Below are positions 16,013 to 25,597 of a stretch of DNA of 64,000 nucleotides, in pieces. The notes below the pieces were generated by a model. The model ran no database searches, was not told the DNA's origin, and saw only the letters and a program-made list of their open reading frames with translations. The stretch is from Roseibacterium beibuensis (GTDB lineage: Bacteria > Pseudomonadota > Alphaproteobacteria > Rhodobacterales > Rhodobacteraceae): assembly GCF_039542305.1 (NCBI RefSeq), contig NZ_BAABHW010000005.1, forward strand, positions 1-64,000, in the 5' to 3' direction. Position 1 is the first letter of the stretch. Each line of letters opens with the position of its first letter. Made by a program: the position numbers and the translations under genes.

Positions 16013-18316
16013 ATGAGCGACCAGGACAAGAAGGTCGATGACGACCAGGTCGGGGGAACCGTCCTCGCCGAGGGCGTCGATGAAGAACCGATCGAGTCCA
16101 ACCGTCGGCTGTTCGAGGGCAAGGGGTACCTTGTCATCGCCACGCTCTCCACGATCTATGCCGCGTTCCACATGATCGCGCTGAACGGCGTGTCGATTTC
16201 CGATTGGACGGGGATCGAGATCCCGTTCCTGCCGCAATTCCCGATGGAGACGTGGAATTTCCGCATCGTCCACATCGCCGGCGCGCTGGCGCTCGGGTTC
16301 CTGTTGTTTTCCGCCCATACCTTCGACGGCAAGGCGCACAAAGACACGCCCTGGCTGTCCATCATCGCAGCGATCCTGTTGATACCGGCGGGCGTGGCGG
16401 GCTTCACCGCCATCGGCTTCATGCAGACCATCGCGTCGGGCGAGCTGCCGCAGATGGGCGGGCTGACCACATGGGCCGCCTTTCCCGGCACCGAGATCTA
16501 CCAGACCGAGATCCGGTGGTTCGGCATTCCGCTGCTGATCGCCACCGGCGGCGCTATCGTCACCGGCTGGCTGGAACGGCGGGGGCGCGAACGTTACGCC
16601 GCCTCTGACGTGGTTCTGGCCGCTTGTGCTGTTGTCGTGGCTATCTACCTTGTCGCGATCTACGGCACGGCCGCGCGCAACTCGGTCGGCACGCCCTTCG
16701 TGCCGATCGGCGTCGCCTTTGCCGCGACGGCGGGGGCCGCGATGATCCTCGAACTGACGCGCCGCGTGGCGGGCCTCGCGCTGGTGGTCATCACGGGCAT
16801 CTTCCTGCTCTACACGTTCACGGCCCATTTGTTGCCCGGCATCCTGGCCGTTCAGAATGCCTATAGCTGGCAGCGCTTCTTCGGCCATGTCTATTCGGAC
16901 GCGGGCATCCTCGGGCCGACAACCGCCGTGTCCTCGACCTACATCATCCTCTTCATCATCTTCGCCGCCTTCCTGCAGGCCTCGAAAGTGGGCGACTATT
17001 TCGTCAACTTCGCCTTTGCCGCGGCAGGGCGCGCGCGCGGCGGCCCCGCCAAGGTGGCGATCTTCGCCTCGGGCCTGATGGGGATGATCAACGGCACCTC
17101 CGCGGGCAACGTGGTCGCCACCGGGTCCCTGACCATCCCGCTGATGAAGCGGGTCGGCTACCAGAAGAAGACCTCGGGCGCGATCGAGGCCGCGGCCTCG
17201 ACCGGTGGGCAGATCATGCCGCCGATCATGGGCGCGGGTGCCTTCATCATGGCCGAGATCACCGGCATCCCCTACCAGGAGATCGCCATCGCCGCGATCA
17301 TCCCGGCGATCCTCTATTTCGCGTCGATCTACTTCATGGTCGATTTCGAGGCGGCCAAGCTGCACATGCGCGGCATGCGCGAAGACGAATTGCCCAAGTT
17401 CCGCGCACTGGCGAAACAGATCTACCTGTTCGTGCCGATCATCATCCTGATCGTGGCGCTGTTCCTTGGCTATTCCGTGATCCGGGCCGGAACGCTCGCA
17501 ACGGTCGCAGCAGCCGTGGTCAGCTGGCTGACGCCGCACCGGATGGGGCTACGGTCGATCCTCAAGGCCTTTGAACTGGCCGGTGTCATGTCGATCCAGA
17601 TCATCGCGGTCTGTGCGGCGGCTGGCATCATCGTGGGCGTCATCAGCCTGACCGGCGTGGGCGCACGGTTCTCGGCGGTTCTGCTCGATCTGGCCGGGGC
17701 ATCGAACCTGCTGGCCCTGATCTTCGCCATGGGCATTGCGATCCTGCTTGGCATGGGCATGCCCACGACGGCCGCCTACGCGGTTGCGGCCTCGGTCGTT
17801 GCGCCGGGTCTCGTCAGCCTCTTCGTCGAGAATGGCATGGAGCAAAGCACCGCCACGCTGACGGCACATTTCTTCGTCTTCTACTTCGCCGTGGTCTCGG
17901 CCATCACGCCCCCGGTGGCACTGGCCAGCTACGCCGCCGCCGGCATCTCGGGGGCCAATCCGATGGAAACCTCGGTCGCGTCCTTCAAGATCGGCATCGC
18001 GGCCTTCATCGTGCCCTTCATGTTCTTCTACAACAGCGCCATCCTGATGGAGGGCAGCGCGTTCGAGATCATCCGCGCCGGCATTACCGCGACCTTCGGC
18101 GTGTTCCTTCTGTCCTCGGGCGTGCAGGGCTGGTTCATGGGCGGGCGCACCGCGTGGTTCCTGCGCGTGGGCCTGATCGTCGCCGCCCTGTTCATGATCG
18201 AGGGCGGGCTGGTCAGTGACGTGATCGGCATAGGTGCCGCGGTCGGCATCTTCTTCATCCAGAAGGTCATCCGCCCGGATCCGAACGCGACCATCTCGGT
18301 GCGCGGCGCCGACTGA
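16013..18316 (+). CDS. TRAP transporter fused membrane subunit (DctQ-DctM), TAXI type
   Basis: A 767-residue polytopic membrane protein. About 45 acidic cytoplasmic residues precede the first helices. A DctQ-like part then leads into the DctM ion-coupled permease, with conserved loops such as GLMGMINGTSAGNVVATGS, AASTGGQIMPPIMGAGAF, GMGMPTTAAYAVAA and TPPVALASYAAAGISGANP. It moves the solute delivered by the upstream binding protein using a sodium gradient. I prefer ATG 16013, seven bases after GGGGGA; the in-frame ATG at 15977 has a ribosome site too close. Confidence 0.93.
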   Translation: MSDQDKKVDDDQVGGTVLAEGVDEEPIESNRRLFEGKGYLVIATLSTIYAAFHMIALNGVSISDWTGIEIPFLPQFPMETWNFRIVHIAGALALGFLLFSAHTFDGKAHKDTPWLSIIAAILLIPAGVAGFTAIGFMQTIASGELPQMGGLTTWAAFPGTEIYQTEIRWFGIPLLIATGGAIVTGWLERRGRERYAASDVVLAACAVVVAIYLVAIYGTAARNSVGTPFVPIGVAFAATAGAAMILELTRRVAGLALVVITGIFLLYTFTAHLLPGILAVQNAYSWQRFFGHVYSDAGILGPTTAVSSTYIILFIIFAAFLQASKVGDYFVNFAFAAAGRARGGPAKVAIFASGLMGMINGTSAGNVVATGSLTIPLMKRVGYQKKTSGAIEAAASTGGQIMPPIMGAGAFIMAEITGIPYQEIAIAAIIPAILYFASIYFMVDFEAAKLHMRGMREDELPKFRALAKQIYLFVPIIILIVALFLGYSVIRAGTLATVAAAVVSWLTPHRMGLRSILKAFELAGVMSIQIIAVCAAAGIIVGVISLTGVGARFSAVLLDLAGASNLLALIFAMGIAILLGMGMPTTAAYAVAASVVAPGLVSLFVENGMEQSTATLTAHFFVFYFAVVSAITPPVALASYAAAGISGANPMETSVASFKIGIAAFIVPFMFFYNSAILMEGSAFEIIRAGITATFGVFLLSSGVQGWFMGGRTAWFLRVGLIVAALFMIEGGLVSDVIGIGAAVGIFFIQKVIRPDPNATISVRGAD

Positions 18317-18339
18317 CCGTCCATCCGGACATCCAAGCA

Positions 18340-18376
18340 AACCGGCTGTGCCTGGGGGCGCGGCCGGTTTTTCTTT
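18340..18376 (+). terminator. Intrinsic terminator after the TRAP permease
   Basis: Stem AACCGGC (18340-18346) with GCCGGTT (18363-18369), followed directly by TTTCTTTT. It separates the transport genes from the P450 gene. Confidence 0.8.
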
Positions 18377-18422
18377 TGGCCGGGACTGGGAACAGGGCAG
18401 CCTTTGCGCCACAACCACGGCC

Positions 18423-19586
18423 ATGAAGACCTTGCACCAATCCCCCACCGACGACGCGTTCGTCCAGAACCCCTACCCGTTCTATGCCCGCGCCCGCGCT
18501 GCCGGTCCGCTTGTGGTCTGGGCCGACTACGACATGCCGGTGGCCACGACGCATGAGGCCGTCAACGCGCTTCTGCGCGACCGGCGGTTCGGGCGCGAAC
18601 CGATCGCCCCCTTGCCGATCCCCGACCACCTCGCGCCGTTCTACGCCGTCGAGGCACATTCGATGCTGGAGCTTGAGCCGCCCCGCCATACGCGGCTGCG
18701 CGGCCTCGTCCTGCGCGCTTTCACCTCGCGCCGGATGAAGGCCATGGCGCCCGAGATCGACACCCTGTCCCGCAACCTGATCGCGCGATTTCCCGACGCG
18801 CCCTTCGACCTGCTCGATGCCTTCTGCCGCCCGATCCCGGTGATCGTCATCGCCCGGCAGCTGGGTGTGCCCGAAGAGATGGCCCCCGACCTGCTGCGCT
18901 GGTCCAACGCGATGGTCATGATGTACCGGGCCGGGCGCACACGGGCGGACGAAGACCTTGCCGTCGCCGCCACGGAAGAGTTCGTCGCCTTCATGCGCGG
19001 CTATATCGACCGCCGCAGGACCGACCCGCGCGATGACCTGATCTCGGCGCTGATCGCGACAGAGCAGGACGGCGCCAGGCTCTCGACGGACGAGATGATC
19101 ACCACCTGCATCCTGCTCCTGAATGCCGGGCACGAGGCGACGGTTCACACGATGGGCAATGGGGTGAACCTCGCGCTCGACCGCGGTCTTCGCCCGACGG
19201 GCGATGCCGAGGGCTTCGTCGAAGAGATCCTGCGCCTCGACCCGCCGCTGCATCTGTTCACGCGATGGGCCTATGAAGATGTCGCGTATTTCGGCCACCA
19301 GTTCCGGCGCGGCGACCAGGTGGGCCTTCTGCTGGCCTCGGCGGGGCAGGACGACAGGGCCTATCCCGAGGCGACCCGTTTCGACCCGACCCGCGGTGGC
19401 CCGGCCAACCTCGCCTTCGGCGCGGGGCTGCATTTCTGCGTCGGCGCCCCGCTTGCGCGATTGGAGCTACAGATCGCGCTGAACAACCTTTTCGCGCTTT
19501 GCCCCGACCTGCGGTTGTCCGAACCCGCGCGCTACGCCGATATCTACCATTTCCATGGGCTGGAGCGCCTGATGGTCACGCCTTGA
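18423..19586 (+). CDS. Cytochrome P450
   Basis: A 387-residue soluble bacterial P450. Visible signatures: I-helix oxygen-binding NAGHEAT, K-helix EEILR (ExxR), and the haem loop FGAGLHFCVGAPLARLE with thiolate Cys339. Bacterial class I P450s need a ferredoxin and its reductase, and neither lies nearby. The substrate cannot be inferred. The start ATG at 18423 lies soon after the transporter terminator, with no strong ribosome site. The 3' end overlaps the convergent patatin gene by 11 bases. Confidence 0.93.
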   Translation: MKTLHQSPTDDAFVQNPYPFYARARAAGPLVVWADYDMPVATTHEAVNALLRDRRFGREPIAPLPIPDHLAPFYAVEAHSMLELEPPRHTRLRGLVLRAFTSRRMKAMAPEIDTLSRNLIARFPDAPFDLLDAFCRPIPVIVIARQLGVPEEMAPDLLRWSNAMVMMYRAGRTRADEDLAVAATEEFVAFMRGYIDRRRTDPRDDLISALIATEQDGARLSTDEMITTCILLLNAGHEATVHTMGNGVNLALDRGLRPTGDAEGFVEEILRLDPPLHLFTRWAYEDVAYFGHQFRRGDQVGLLLASAGQDDRAYPEATRFDPTRGGPANLAFGAGLHFCVGAPLARLELQIALNNLFALCPDLRLSEPARYADIYHFHGLERLMVTP

Positions 19587-20496
19587 GGGTCAGCCCCGCC
19601 GCCTCCAGCGCACCCGCGATCTGATCGCGCTTGGCCAGCGCCGCCTTGCGCCCCGCCTCGATCGCCTTTTCCGCCTCGAAGAAGGACAGGGCCGACAGGT
19701 CCGTCAGATCGACCTCGATGCTCACATCCGGCGGATCGGCCGCCGCGCGGGTCCGGCGCAGGTATTCGGTCAGCATGTCGAGCGCCGCGTTGACCGCTTC
19801 GATAGCTTGCGGGGCCGGCTGGCCAGCCGCCTCGTCCGGCTCCGGACGCCAGTCCTGGGGCAGCAAATCCATGAATCGCTGCTCCAGCGCGGCCCAGATC
19901 CCCGCGCCCTCCCCGGCCTCCGGCACCCAGACCCGCCCCGAGGGTTTGGCATTCGGGTTGACGGCGATGATTACATCCGCCCCGCGCGCCCGGGCCACGG
20001 AGACAGGGACCGGGTTGGTCAGGCCACCATCGACCAGCCAATGCCCGTCGATGGACTGCGGCGTGAATAGCCCCGGAATGGCCAGGGACGCCCGGACAGC
20101 GGGCAGCAACGGCCCCTGCCCCAGCCAGATCTCGCGCCCGTTATCCAACCGGGTCGCCACGGCGGTGAAGGAGCGCGACAGGCTCTCGATCTCGCATTCG
20201 AGGCCCCATTCAGACAGGACATTGGCGATCTCGCGCCCCGCCACCAGCCCGCCCGCGGACAGGCGCAGGTCGACAAGGCTGAGAAACCTGGAATGGGTCA
20301 GCGCCAAGGCCCAGTCCGTCAGGTTCGACCGGACACCGCCCGCCTCGGCCGCGCCCACCAGCGCCCCCATCGAGCAGCCCGCCACGATATCGGCCTCGAC
20401 GCCCATCTCGTCCAGAACGGACAGAACCCCGAGGTGGCACCACCCCCGCGCACCGCCCGACCCTAGCGCCAACCCGATTTTCGGCCGTCGTGCCAT
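19576..20496 (-). CDS. Patatin-like phospholipase (RssA family)
   Basis: A 306-residue predicted lipid acyl hydrolase. It has all three patatin elements: the oxyanion loop GSGGARG at the N-terminus, the nucleophile elbow GCSMG (Ser in GxSxG) and the catalytic DGG in VDGGLTNPVPV. No signal peptide, so likely cytosolic or acting at the inner membrane face. The ATG at 20494-20496 directly follows a GTG that could also start translation. Its 3' end overlaps the convergent P450. Confidence 0.9.
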   Translation of the reverse strand: MARRPKIGLALGSGGARGWCHLGVLSVLDEMGVEADIVAGCSMGALVGAAEAGGVRSNLTDWALALTHSRFLSLVDLRLSAGGLVAGREIANVLSEWGLECEIESLSRSFTAVATRLDNGREIWLGQGPLLPAVRASLAIPGLFTPQSIDGHWLVDGGLTNPVPVSVARARGADVIIAVNPNAKPSGRVWVPEAGEGAGIWAALEQRFMDLLPQDWRPEPDEAAGQPAPQAIEAVNAALDMLTEYLRRTRAAADPPDVSIEVDLTDLSALSFFEAEKAIEAGRKAALAKRDQIAGALEAAGLTLKA

Positions 20497-20530
20497 CACA
20501 CCACCCCCGGTGACCAGTTCGCCCGATCTT

Positions 20531-20604
20531 TATCCTGAAAAATATGCCCGCCGGAGGCAAGCCGCGGAGGGGGCTCAAGGCCCCCGCCGTGGCTTCACCG
20601 GGCG
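20531..20604. repeat. REP-like intergenic element with a long hairpin
   Basis: Read on the minus strand this is a GC-rich hairpin with core GGGGGC and GCCCCC around a short loop and a longer imperfect stem, followed by GCCTCCGGCGGGCATATTTT and an AGGATAAAG tail. I recall similar CCTCCGGCGGG-TATTTT strings between genes in Rhodobacteraceae, but cannot count copies from one window. It follows the uvrA stop and precedes the patatin start, so it may also end uvrA transcription. Confidence 0.5.
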
Positions 20605-20635
20605 ACGCGTGACACGCGGCGCACCCTCTGGCCGA

Positions 20636-23500
20636 TCACTCGGCGGCGTGCTTGCGGGGCTGCAACATCGGCTTGAGATAGCGCCCGGTATGCGAGCGTT
20701 CGACCTCGGCCACCTCTTCCGGCGTGCCTTCGGCCACGATCTGGCCACCGCCATCGCCGCCTTCCGGGCCGATATCGACGATCCAGTCGGCGGTCTTGAT
20801 GACATCGAGGTTGTGCTCGATCACCACCACCGTGTTGCCCTGCTCCACCAGTTCGTGCAGCACCTCGAGCAGTTTCTTCACATCCTCGAAATGCAGCCCC
20901 GTCGTCGGCTCGTCGAGGATGTAGAGTGTGCGCCCCGTGGACCGCTTGGCCAGTTCCTTCGACAGCTTGACCCGCTGCGCCTCGCCGCCCGAAAGCGTCG
21001 TCGCCTGCTGGCCCACCTTGATATAGCCCAGCCCGACCCGCACCAGCGCGTCCATCTTCTCTCGGATCGAGGGCACCGCCTTGAAGAATTCCTGCGCGTC
21101 CTCGACCGTCATGTCGAGAACATCGGCGATGGACTTGCCCTTGAACTTGACCTCCAGCGTTTCGCGGTTGTAGCGCGCGCCCTTGCAGGTCTCGCAGGTG
21201 ACGTAGACGTCCGGCAGGAAGTGCATCTCGATCTTGATGACCCCATCGCCCTGGCACGCCTCGCAGCGCCCGCCCTTGACGTTGAAGCTGAAGCGCCCGG
21301 GCTTGTAGCCCCGCGCCTTGGCCTCGGGCAGGCCCGCGAACCAGTCGCGGATCGGCGTGAAGGCGCCGGTATAGGTCGCCGGGTTCGACCGTGGCGTGCG
21401 CCCGATGGGCCGCTGGTCGATGTCGATCACCTTGTCGAGATGTTCCAGCCCCTTGATCGTCTCGCAGGGCGCAGGCGTCTGGCGCGCGCCGTTCAGTTTC
21501 ATCGAGGCGGTCTTGAACAGCGTTTCGATGGTCAGGGTCGACTTGCCGCCGCCGGAGACGCCGGTCACGCAGACGAACTTGCCCAAGGGGAACTTGGCGG
21601 TCACCTCCTTGAGGTTGTTGCCGGTCGCCTTGACCACGGTCAGGGATTTCCCGTTGCCCTTGCGGCGCTTGGCCGGCACCGAAATTTCGCGCGTACCCGA
21701 CAGGTACTGCCCGGTGATCGAGGCCGGATCGGCGGCGATTTCCGCCGGCGTCCCCTGCGCCACGATCTGGCCGCCATGCACACCGGCGCCGGGGCCGATG
21801 TCGAAGACGTAATCGGCCTCGCGCACGGCCTCTTCGTCATGTTCGACGACGATGACCGTGTTTCCCTGATCGCGCAGGTTCTTGAGCGTCGTCAGCAGCC
21901 GGTCATTGTCGCGCTGGTGCAGACCGATGGAGGGTTCGTCCAGCACGTAAAGCACCCCGGTCAGGCCGGACCCGATCTGGCTGGCCAAGCGGATACGCTG
22001 GCTTTCGCCGCCCGAGAGCGTCCCGGCATTGCGGCTGAGCGTCAGGTATTCAAGGCCGACATTGTTCAGGAACCCAAGCCGCTCGCGGATTTCCTTGAGG
22101 ATCGCCCGGGCGATCTCGTTCTTCTGTTGCGTCAGGTGCGCCGGCACCGTCTCGCACCACTTGAACGCCTCCTTGATCGACATCTGCACGACCTGCCCGA
22201 CATGCAGGCCTGCGATCTTCACCGCCAATGCCTCTTCGCGCAGGCGGTAGCCGCCACAGGCGCCGCAGGGGCGGTTGTTCTGGTAGCGTTCGAACTCTTC
22301 GCGGATCCAGGCGCTGTCTGTCTCGCGATAGCGGCGCTCCATGTTGGGGATCACCCCTTCGAAGCTGCGCTCGACCTGGTAGACGCGCCCGCCCTCGTCG
22401 TAGCGGAACTTGATTTCCGTCTCGCCCGACCCGCGCAGGAACACCTGCTGCACGTCGGGCGGAAGGTCCTTCCACTTGGTCTTGGGGTTGAACCCGTAGT
22501 GTTTGGCGATGGCCTGGATCGTTTGCAGGAAATAGGGCGACTTGCCCTTGCGCCAGGGCGCGATGGCCCCGTCTTCCAGCGACAGGGCCGCGTCGGGCAC
22601 CATCAGGCGTTCGTCAAAGAACAGCTCGACGCCAAGCCCGTCGCATTTCGGGCAGGCCCCGAAGGGGGCGTTGAAGGAAAACAGGCGCGGCTCGATCTCG
22701 GGGATGGTGAAACCCGAAACCGGGCAGGCGAAATTCTCGGAGAAGGTGATGCGTTCGGGCTCCCCCTCGTCCTCGCGCGGGGCGGTTTCGAGGATGGCGA
22801 TCCCGTCGGCGAGGTCCAGCGCGGTGCGGAAACTGTCGGCCAGCCGCGTCTCGGCGCCCTCGCGGACCACGATACGGTCGACCACGACGTCGATGTCATG
22901 GCGGAATTTCTTGTCCAGCGTCGGCGGTTCGTCCAACTCGTAGAAGGACCCGTCCACCTTCACCCGCTGGAAGCCCTGCTTGCGCAGTTCGAGGAATTCC
23001 TTGCGATACTCGCCCTTGCGGTCGCGCACGATGGGGGCCAGCAGGTAGGCGCGCGTCCCCTCCTCCATCGCCATGACCCGGTCGACCATGTCCTGCACCT
23101 GCTGCGCTTCGATGGGCTGGCCGGTGGCGGGCGAATAAGGCGTGCCCGCCCGCGCGAACAAAAGGCGCAGGTAGTCGTAGATCTCGGTCACCGTGCCGAC
23201 CGTCGAGCGCGGGTTCTTGCTGGTGGTCTTCTGCTCGATGGAAATCGCGGGACTCAGGCCGCTGATGTGATCGACATCGGGCTTTTCCATCATGTCGAGG
23301 AATTGCCGTGCATAGGCCGACAGGCTTTCGACATAGCGCCGCTGCCCCTCGGCATAGATCGTGTCGAAGGCAAGCGAGGATTTGCCCGAGCCGGACAGGC
23401 CCGTGATCACCACCAACTGGTCGCGCGGAATATCGAGGTCGATATTCTTGAGGTTGTGCTCGCGCGCGCCGCGCACCTCGATCTGCTTCAACTCGGGCAT
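20636..23500 (-). CDS. uvrA: Excinuclease ABC subunit A
   Basis: Damage-recognition ATPase of nucleotide excision repair. The 954-residue protein has two ABC modules: Walker A GLSGSGKSS with LSGGESQRIRLAS, and GVSGGGKST with LSGGEAQRVKLSKELA. Its zinc modules show CPKCDGLG, CGACGGYRL and the CEACQGDG/CETCKGARY pair. The ATG at 23498-23500 (MPELKQIEVRGAREHNLKN) matches the family start; the ribosome site AGG is weak. A LexA box lies 70 bases upstream, so it belongs to the SOS regulon. Confidence 0.98.
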   Translation of the reverse strand: MPELKQIEVRGAREHNLKNIDLDIPRDQLVVITGLSGSGKSSLAFDTIYAEGQRRYVESLSAYARQFLDMMEKPDVDHISGLSPAISIEQKTTSKNPRSTVGTVTEIYDYLRLLFARAGTPYSPATGQPIEAQQVQDMVDRVMAMEEGTRAYLLAPIVRDRKGEYRKEFLELRKQGFQRVKVDGSFYELDEPPTLDKKFRHDIDVVVDRIVVREGAETRLADSFRTALDLADGIAILETAPREDEGEPERITFSENFACPVSGFTIPEIEPRLFSFNAPFGACPKCDGLGVELFFDERLMVPDAALSLEDGAIAPWRKGKSPYFLQTIQAIAKHYGFNPKTKWKDLPPDVQQVFLRGSGETEIKFRYDEGGRVYQVERSFEGVIPNMERRYRETDSAWIREEFERYQNNRPCGACGGYRLREEALAVKIAGLHVGQVVQMSIKEAFKWCETVPAHLTQQKNEIARAILKEIRERLGFLNNVGLEYLTLSRNAGTLSGGESQRIRLASQIGSGLTGVLYVLDEPSIGLHQRDNDRLLTTLKNLRDQGNTVIVVEHDEEAVREADYVFDIGPGAGVHGGQIVAQGTPAEIAADPASITGQYLSGTREISVPAKRRKGNGKSLTVVKATGNNLKEVTAKFPLGKFVCVTGVSGGGKSTLTIETLFKTASMKLNGARQTPAPCETIKGLEHLDKVIDIDQRPIGRTPRSNPATYTGAFTPIRDWFAGLPEAKARGYKPGRFSFNVKGGRCEACQGDGVIKIEMHFLPDVYVTCETCKGARYNRETLEVKFKGKSIADVLDMTVEDAQEFFKAVPSIREKMDALVRVGLGYIKVGQQATTLSGGEAQRVKLSKELAKRSTGRTLYILDEPTTGLHFEDVKKLLEVLHELVEQGNTVVVIEHNLDVIKTADWIVDIGPEGGDGGGQIVAEGTPEEVAEVERSHTGRYLKPMLQPRKHAAE

Positions 23501-23569
23501 GGGGGAACCTGTCGTTAACCGTCCTAGCGTAGATAGGGGAGCGGCCGTGAGTCTCCAACTGAAATTTGA

Positions 23570-23584
23570 GAACATTGCACGAAC
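23570..23584 (-). promoter_or_regulatory. LexA binding site (alphaproteobacterial SOS box) of uvrA
   Basis: On the minus strand GTTC-GTGCAAT-GTTC, exactly the GTTC-N7-GTTC direct repeat known as the LexA operator in alphaproteobacteria, including Rhodobacter uvrA. It sits 70 bases before the uvrA start. Confidence 0.88.
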
Positions 23585-23683
23585 ACGTCCGCCGCATGAT
23601 GCCGAAATCCGCAGAATGCGATTTCATTGGGCGGACCCGTTTCGCCCTGCCTGCGTTTGGAAATTGCACCGCGCGGAGGCACC

Positions 23684-24304
23684 ATGACGGATTTCATTGC
23701 ACAGCACGCCCAGGTGATCTCTCCCCTGGCCAATCTGGCCATGGTGGCGATCTGGTTGATCTACCTGCAGGTTTTCCTCACGACCTATCGCCGCCAAAGG
23801 CGCAGCTCGATCCACATCGACCGCGGCGCGGCCAAGGGCGAAAATGCGCGCTGCCTCGTCACCAACATGGGACAGGAGCCGATCTACCTGCTGGCGGTGG
23901 TCGTGGATTTCGGCCAGCGGGACAGCACATCGCGCGCCGTTGTGACGGATCGCGATGAATTGAATGACGAGGCCGTGACGTCCCCGTTGGAGCGCACGAC
24001 GCAAGGCCCCCTGGGTCAGGGCGAGGTACGTGACCTCGGCAGCCTGGCGGATTTGATGAACCGGGCCCGTGCGCGCCTGAACGTGGAAATCGAGCGTGAT
24101 GCGCTCAGGTCCATGTGGGTCACGGTGGTCGCGATTTCGGATCAGGGGACTCATCTGGTGGCGGCCAGCAAGTGCTTCGAAGCCAAGCATTTCGAAAGCG
24201 GTGCGCCGATCTTCGTGCCGCAAACGATCTTGACGAAGCAGATCCGGTCCAGGTGGCAGCGCCGAACGCTGCGGAATTGGCTGGAAGACCGCGACGAGCT
24301 TTAG
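23684..24304 (+). CDS. Small membrane-anchored protein of unknown function
   Basis: A 206-residue protein with one membrane segment near the N-terminus (LANLAMVAIWLIYLQVFL), then a basic stretch RRQRRSSIHIDRG and a soluble domain of mixed strands, predicted to face the cytoplasm. I do not recognise the family. GGAGG precedes the ATG at 23684. It diverges from uvrA, and its last four bases overlap the end of the convergent MFS gene. Confidence 0.72.
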   Translation: MTDFIAQHAQVISPLANLAMVAIWLIYLQVFLTTYRRQRRSSIHIDRGAAKGENARCLVTNMGQEPIYLLAVVVDFGQRDSTSRAVVTDRDELNDEAVTSPLERTTQGPLGQGEVRDLGSLADLMNRARARLNVEIERDALRSMWVTVVAISDQGTHLVAASKCFEAKHFESGAPIFVPQTILTKQIRSRWQRRTLRNWLEDRDEL

Positions 24305-25425
24305 CCCCGGACGGGCAAGGCCCGTGTCGCGGCGCGGTATGCCACCAGCGTCGCCGCGCCGCCCAACACTCCGATCGCGATCGCAAAGGGCAAGGAGGCG
24401 CCGGCGCCCAGGGCGGCGAGGAGCGGGGTGCCCGAGAAGGTGCCGACATTGCCAAGCTGCGCCAAGGCCCCGTTGGAAAGCGCCCGGTCGGGCGCCGTGT
24501 CGTTCAGCCAGGGCACGGCGGCGAACCCGGCCCCGGCCACCACTCCGCTGACCGCCATAGCGATCACGGCCAGACCCGGCGCCAGCGGCCCGGCCGCCCA
24601 TGTCGCCGCGAAAAGGATCGCCATGAGGAAAAACCCGAACGGGACCAGACGCCCCGGCGCGATGCGACGCGCCAGAAGGCCCGCCGCCAGGGACCCGGCC
24701 AACCCGGCAAGGGGCAAGACGGCCGCCAGCCAGCCGGCCCCAAGGGCTTGGGGGAGATAGGTGACCAAGGCGAGGAACAGGACCGCGTAGATGCCGTGGC
24801 CAAGCGCCGGGGCGAACAGGCGCGGCGTGGCGTAGATCGCCAGATGATCGGCAAGGCCCGGCGCGGCGCGACGTTCCCCGCTGACACCGCGCGGCAGCAT
24901 GCGCCAAAGGACAAAGGCAATAAGCCCGGCAAGCCCGGCATGGACGCCGTAAACCCAACCGGCGGATTCGCCTGCCAGAACCGCCGTCAGGCTGAAGCCC
25001 ACCCCGAAGAAGGTCGCCCAAAGCCCCATCACCATCGGGCGGTCGCGGTCACTGGCCAGCCCCGCCATCAGCGTGGGGATCGCGACAACAAGGCCGAGAT
25101 GCCCCGCGCCTTCGACGACCCGCAGCCCCATCAACACGGGAAAGGGCGGCAAACTCGCCTGCAACGCCCCGGCGAACGCCGAGACACCAAGCGCGATCAG
25201 GATCGCGCGCCGCGGTCCGAGGCTGGCCACAACACCCCCGGCCAGCACACCGAAAAGCACCCCCATCACCGCCACGCCGGACACGGCAAAGGCGACGGGC
25301 GCGCCGGGATAGGCACGCTCCAACGCGTCGAGGGTGACGGAAACCTTGGCGAATTGCGCGGCGGCCACCAGCCCGGCAAGATACAGCGCCCCGATCAGGG
25401 GCCAGGGGGTGGCTTGACGCGTCAT
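24301..25425 (-). CDS. Major facilitator superfamily transporter
   Basis: A 374-residue protein with about twelve membrane segments. It shows the MFS loop pattern GGVVASLGPRRAILIALGV after helix 2 and a second half beginning near ATPRLFAPALGHGIYAVLF. This looks like a small drug/metabolite exporter, but the substrate is unknown. I take the ATG at 25423-25425 (MTRQATPWPLIGALYL); an upstream extension would be charged and without a ribosome site. Divergent from the vWA repeat protein. Confidence 0.85.
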   Translation of the reverse strand: MTRQATPWPLIGALYLAGLVAAAQFAKVSVTLDALERAYPGAPVAFAVSGVAVMGVLFGVLAGGVVASLGPRRAILIALGVSAFAGALQASLPPFPVLMGLRVVEGAGHLGLVVAIPTLMAGLASDRDRPMVMGLWATFFGVGFSLTAVLAGESAGWVYGVHAGLAGLIAFVLWRMLPRGVSGERRAAPGLADHLAIYATPRLFAPALGHGIYAVLFLALVTYLPQALGAGWLAAVLPLAGLAGSLAAGLLARRIAPGRLVPFGFFLMAILFAATWAAGPLAPGLAVIAMAVSGVVAGAGFAAVPWLNDTAPDRALSNGALAQLGNVGTFSGTPLLAALGAGASLPFAIAIGVLGGAATLVAYRAATRALPVRG

Positions 25426-25597
25426 CCGGCGGGCTTCGCACCGCGCCACATGGCCGTCAAGCAAGCATGCGATGACGCTGCGGAAATCCCGACCTTTGCG
25501 GAAATGGCGACTCGGCCTAGCCTTCGGACGAGGCGGTGGTGTCTCACTGCCAATGCGCAAGCCAAAATTTCATTCTCGACGACAAGGACATCTTCAG

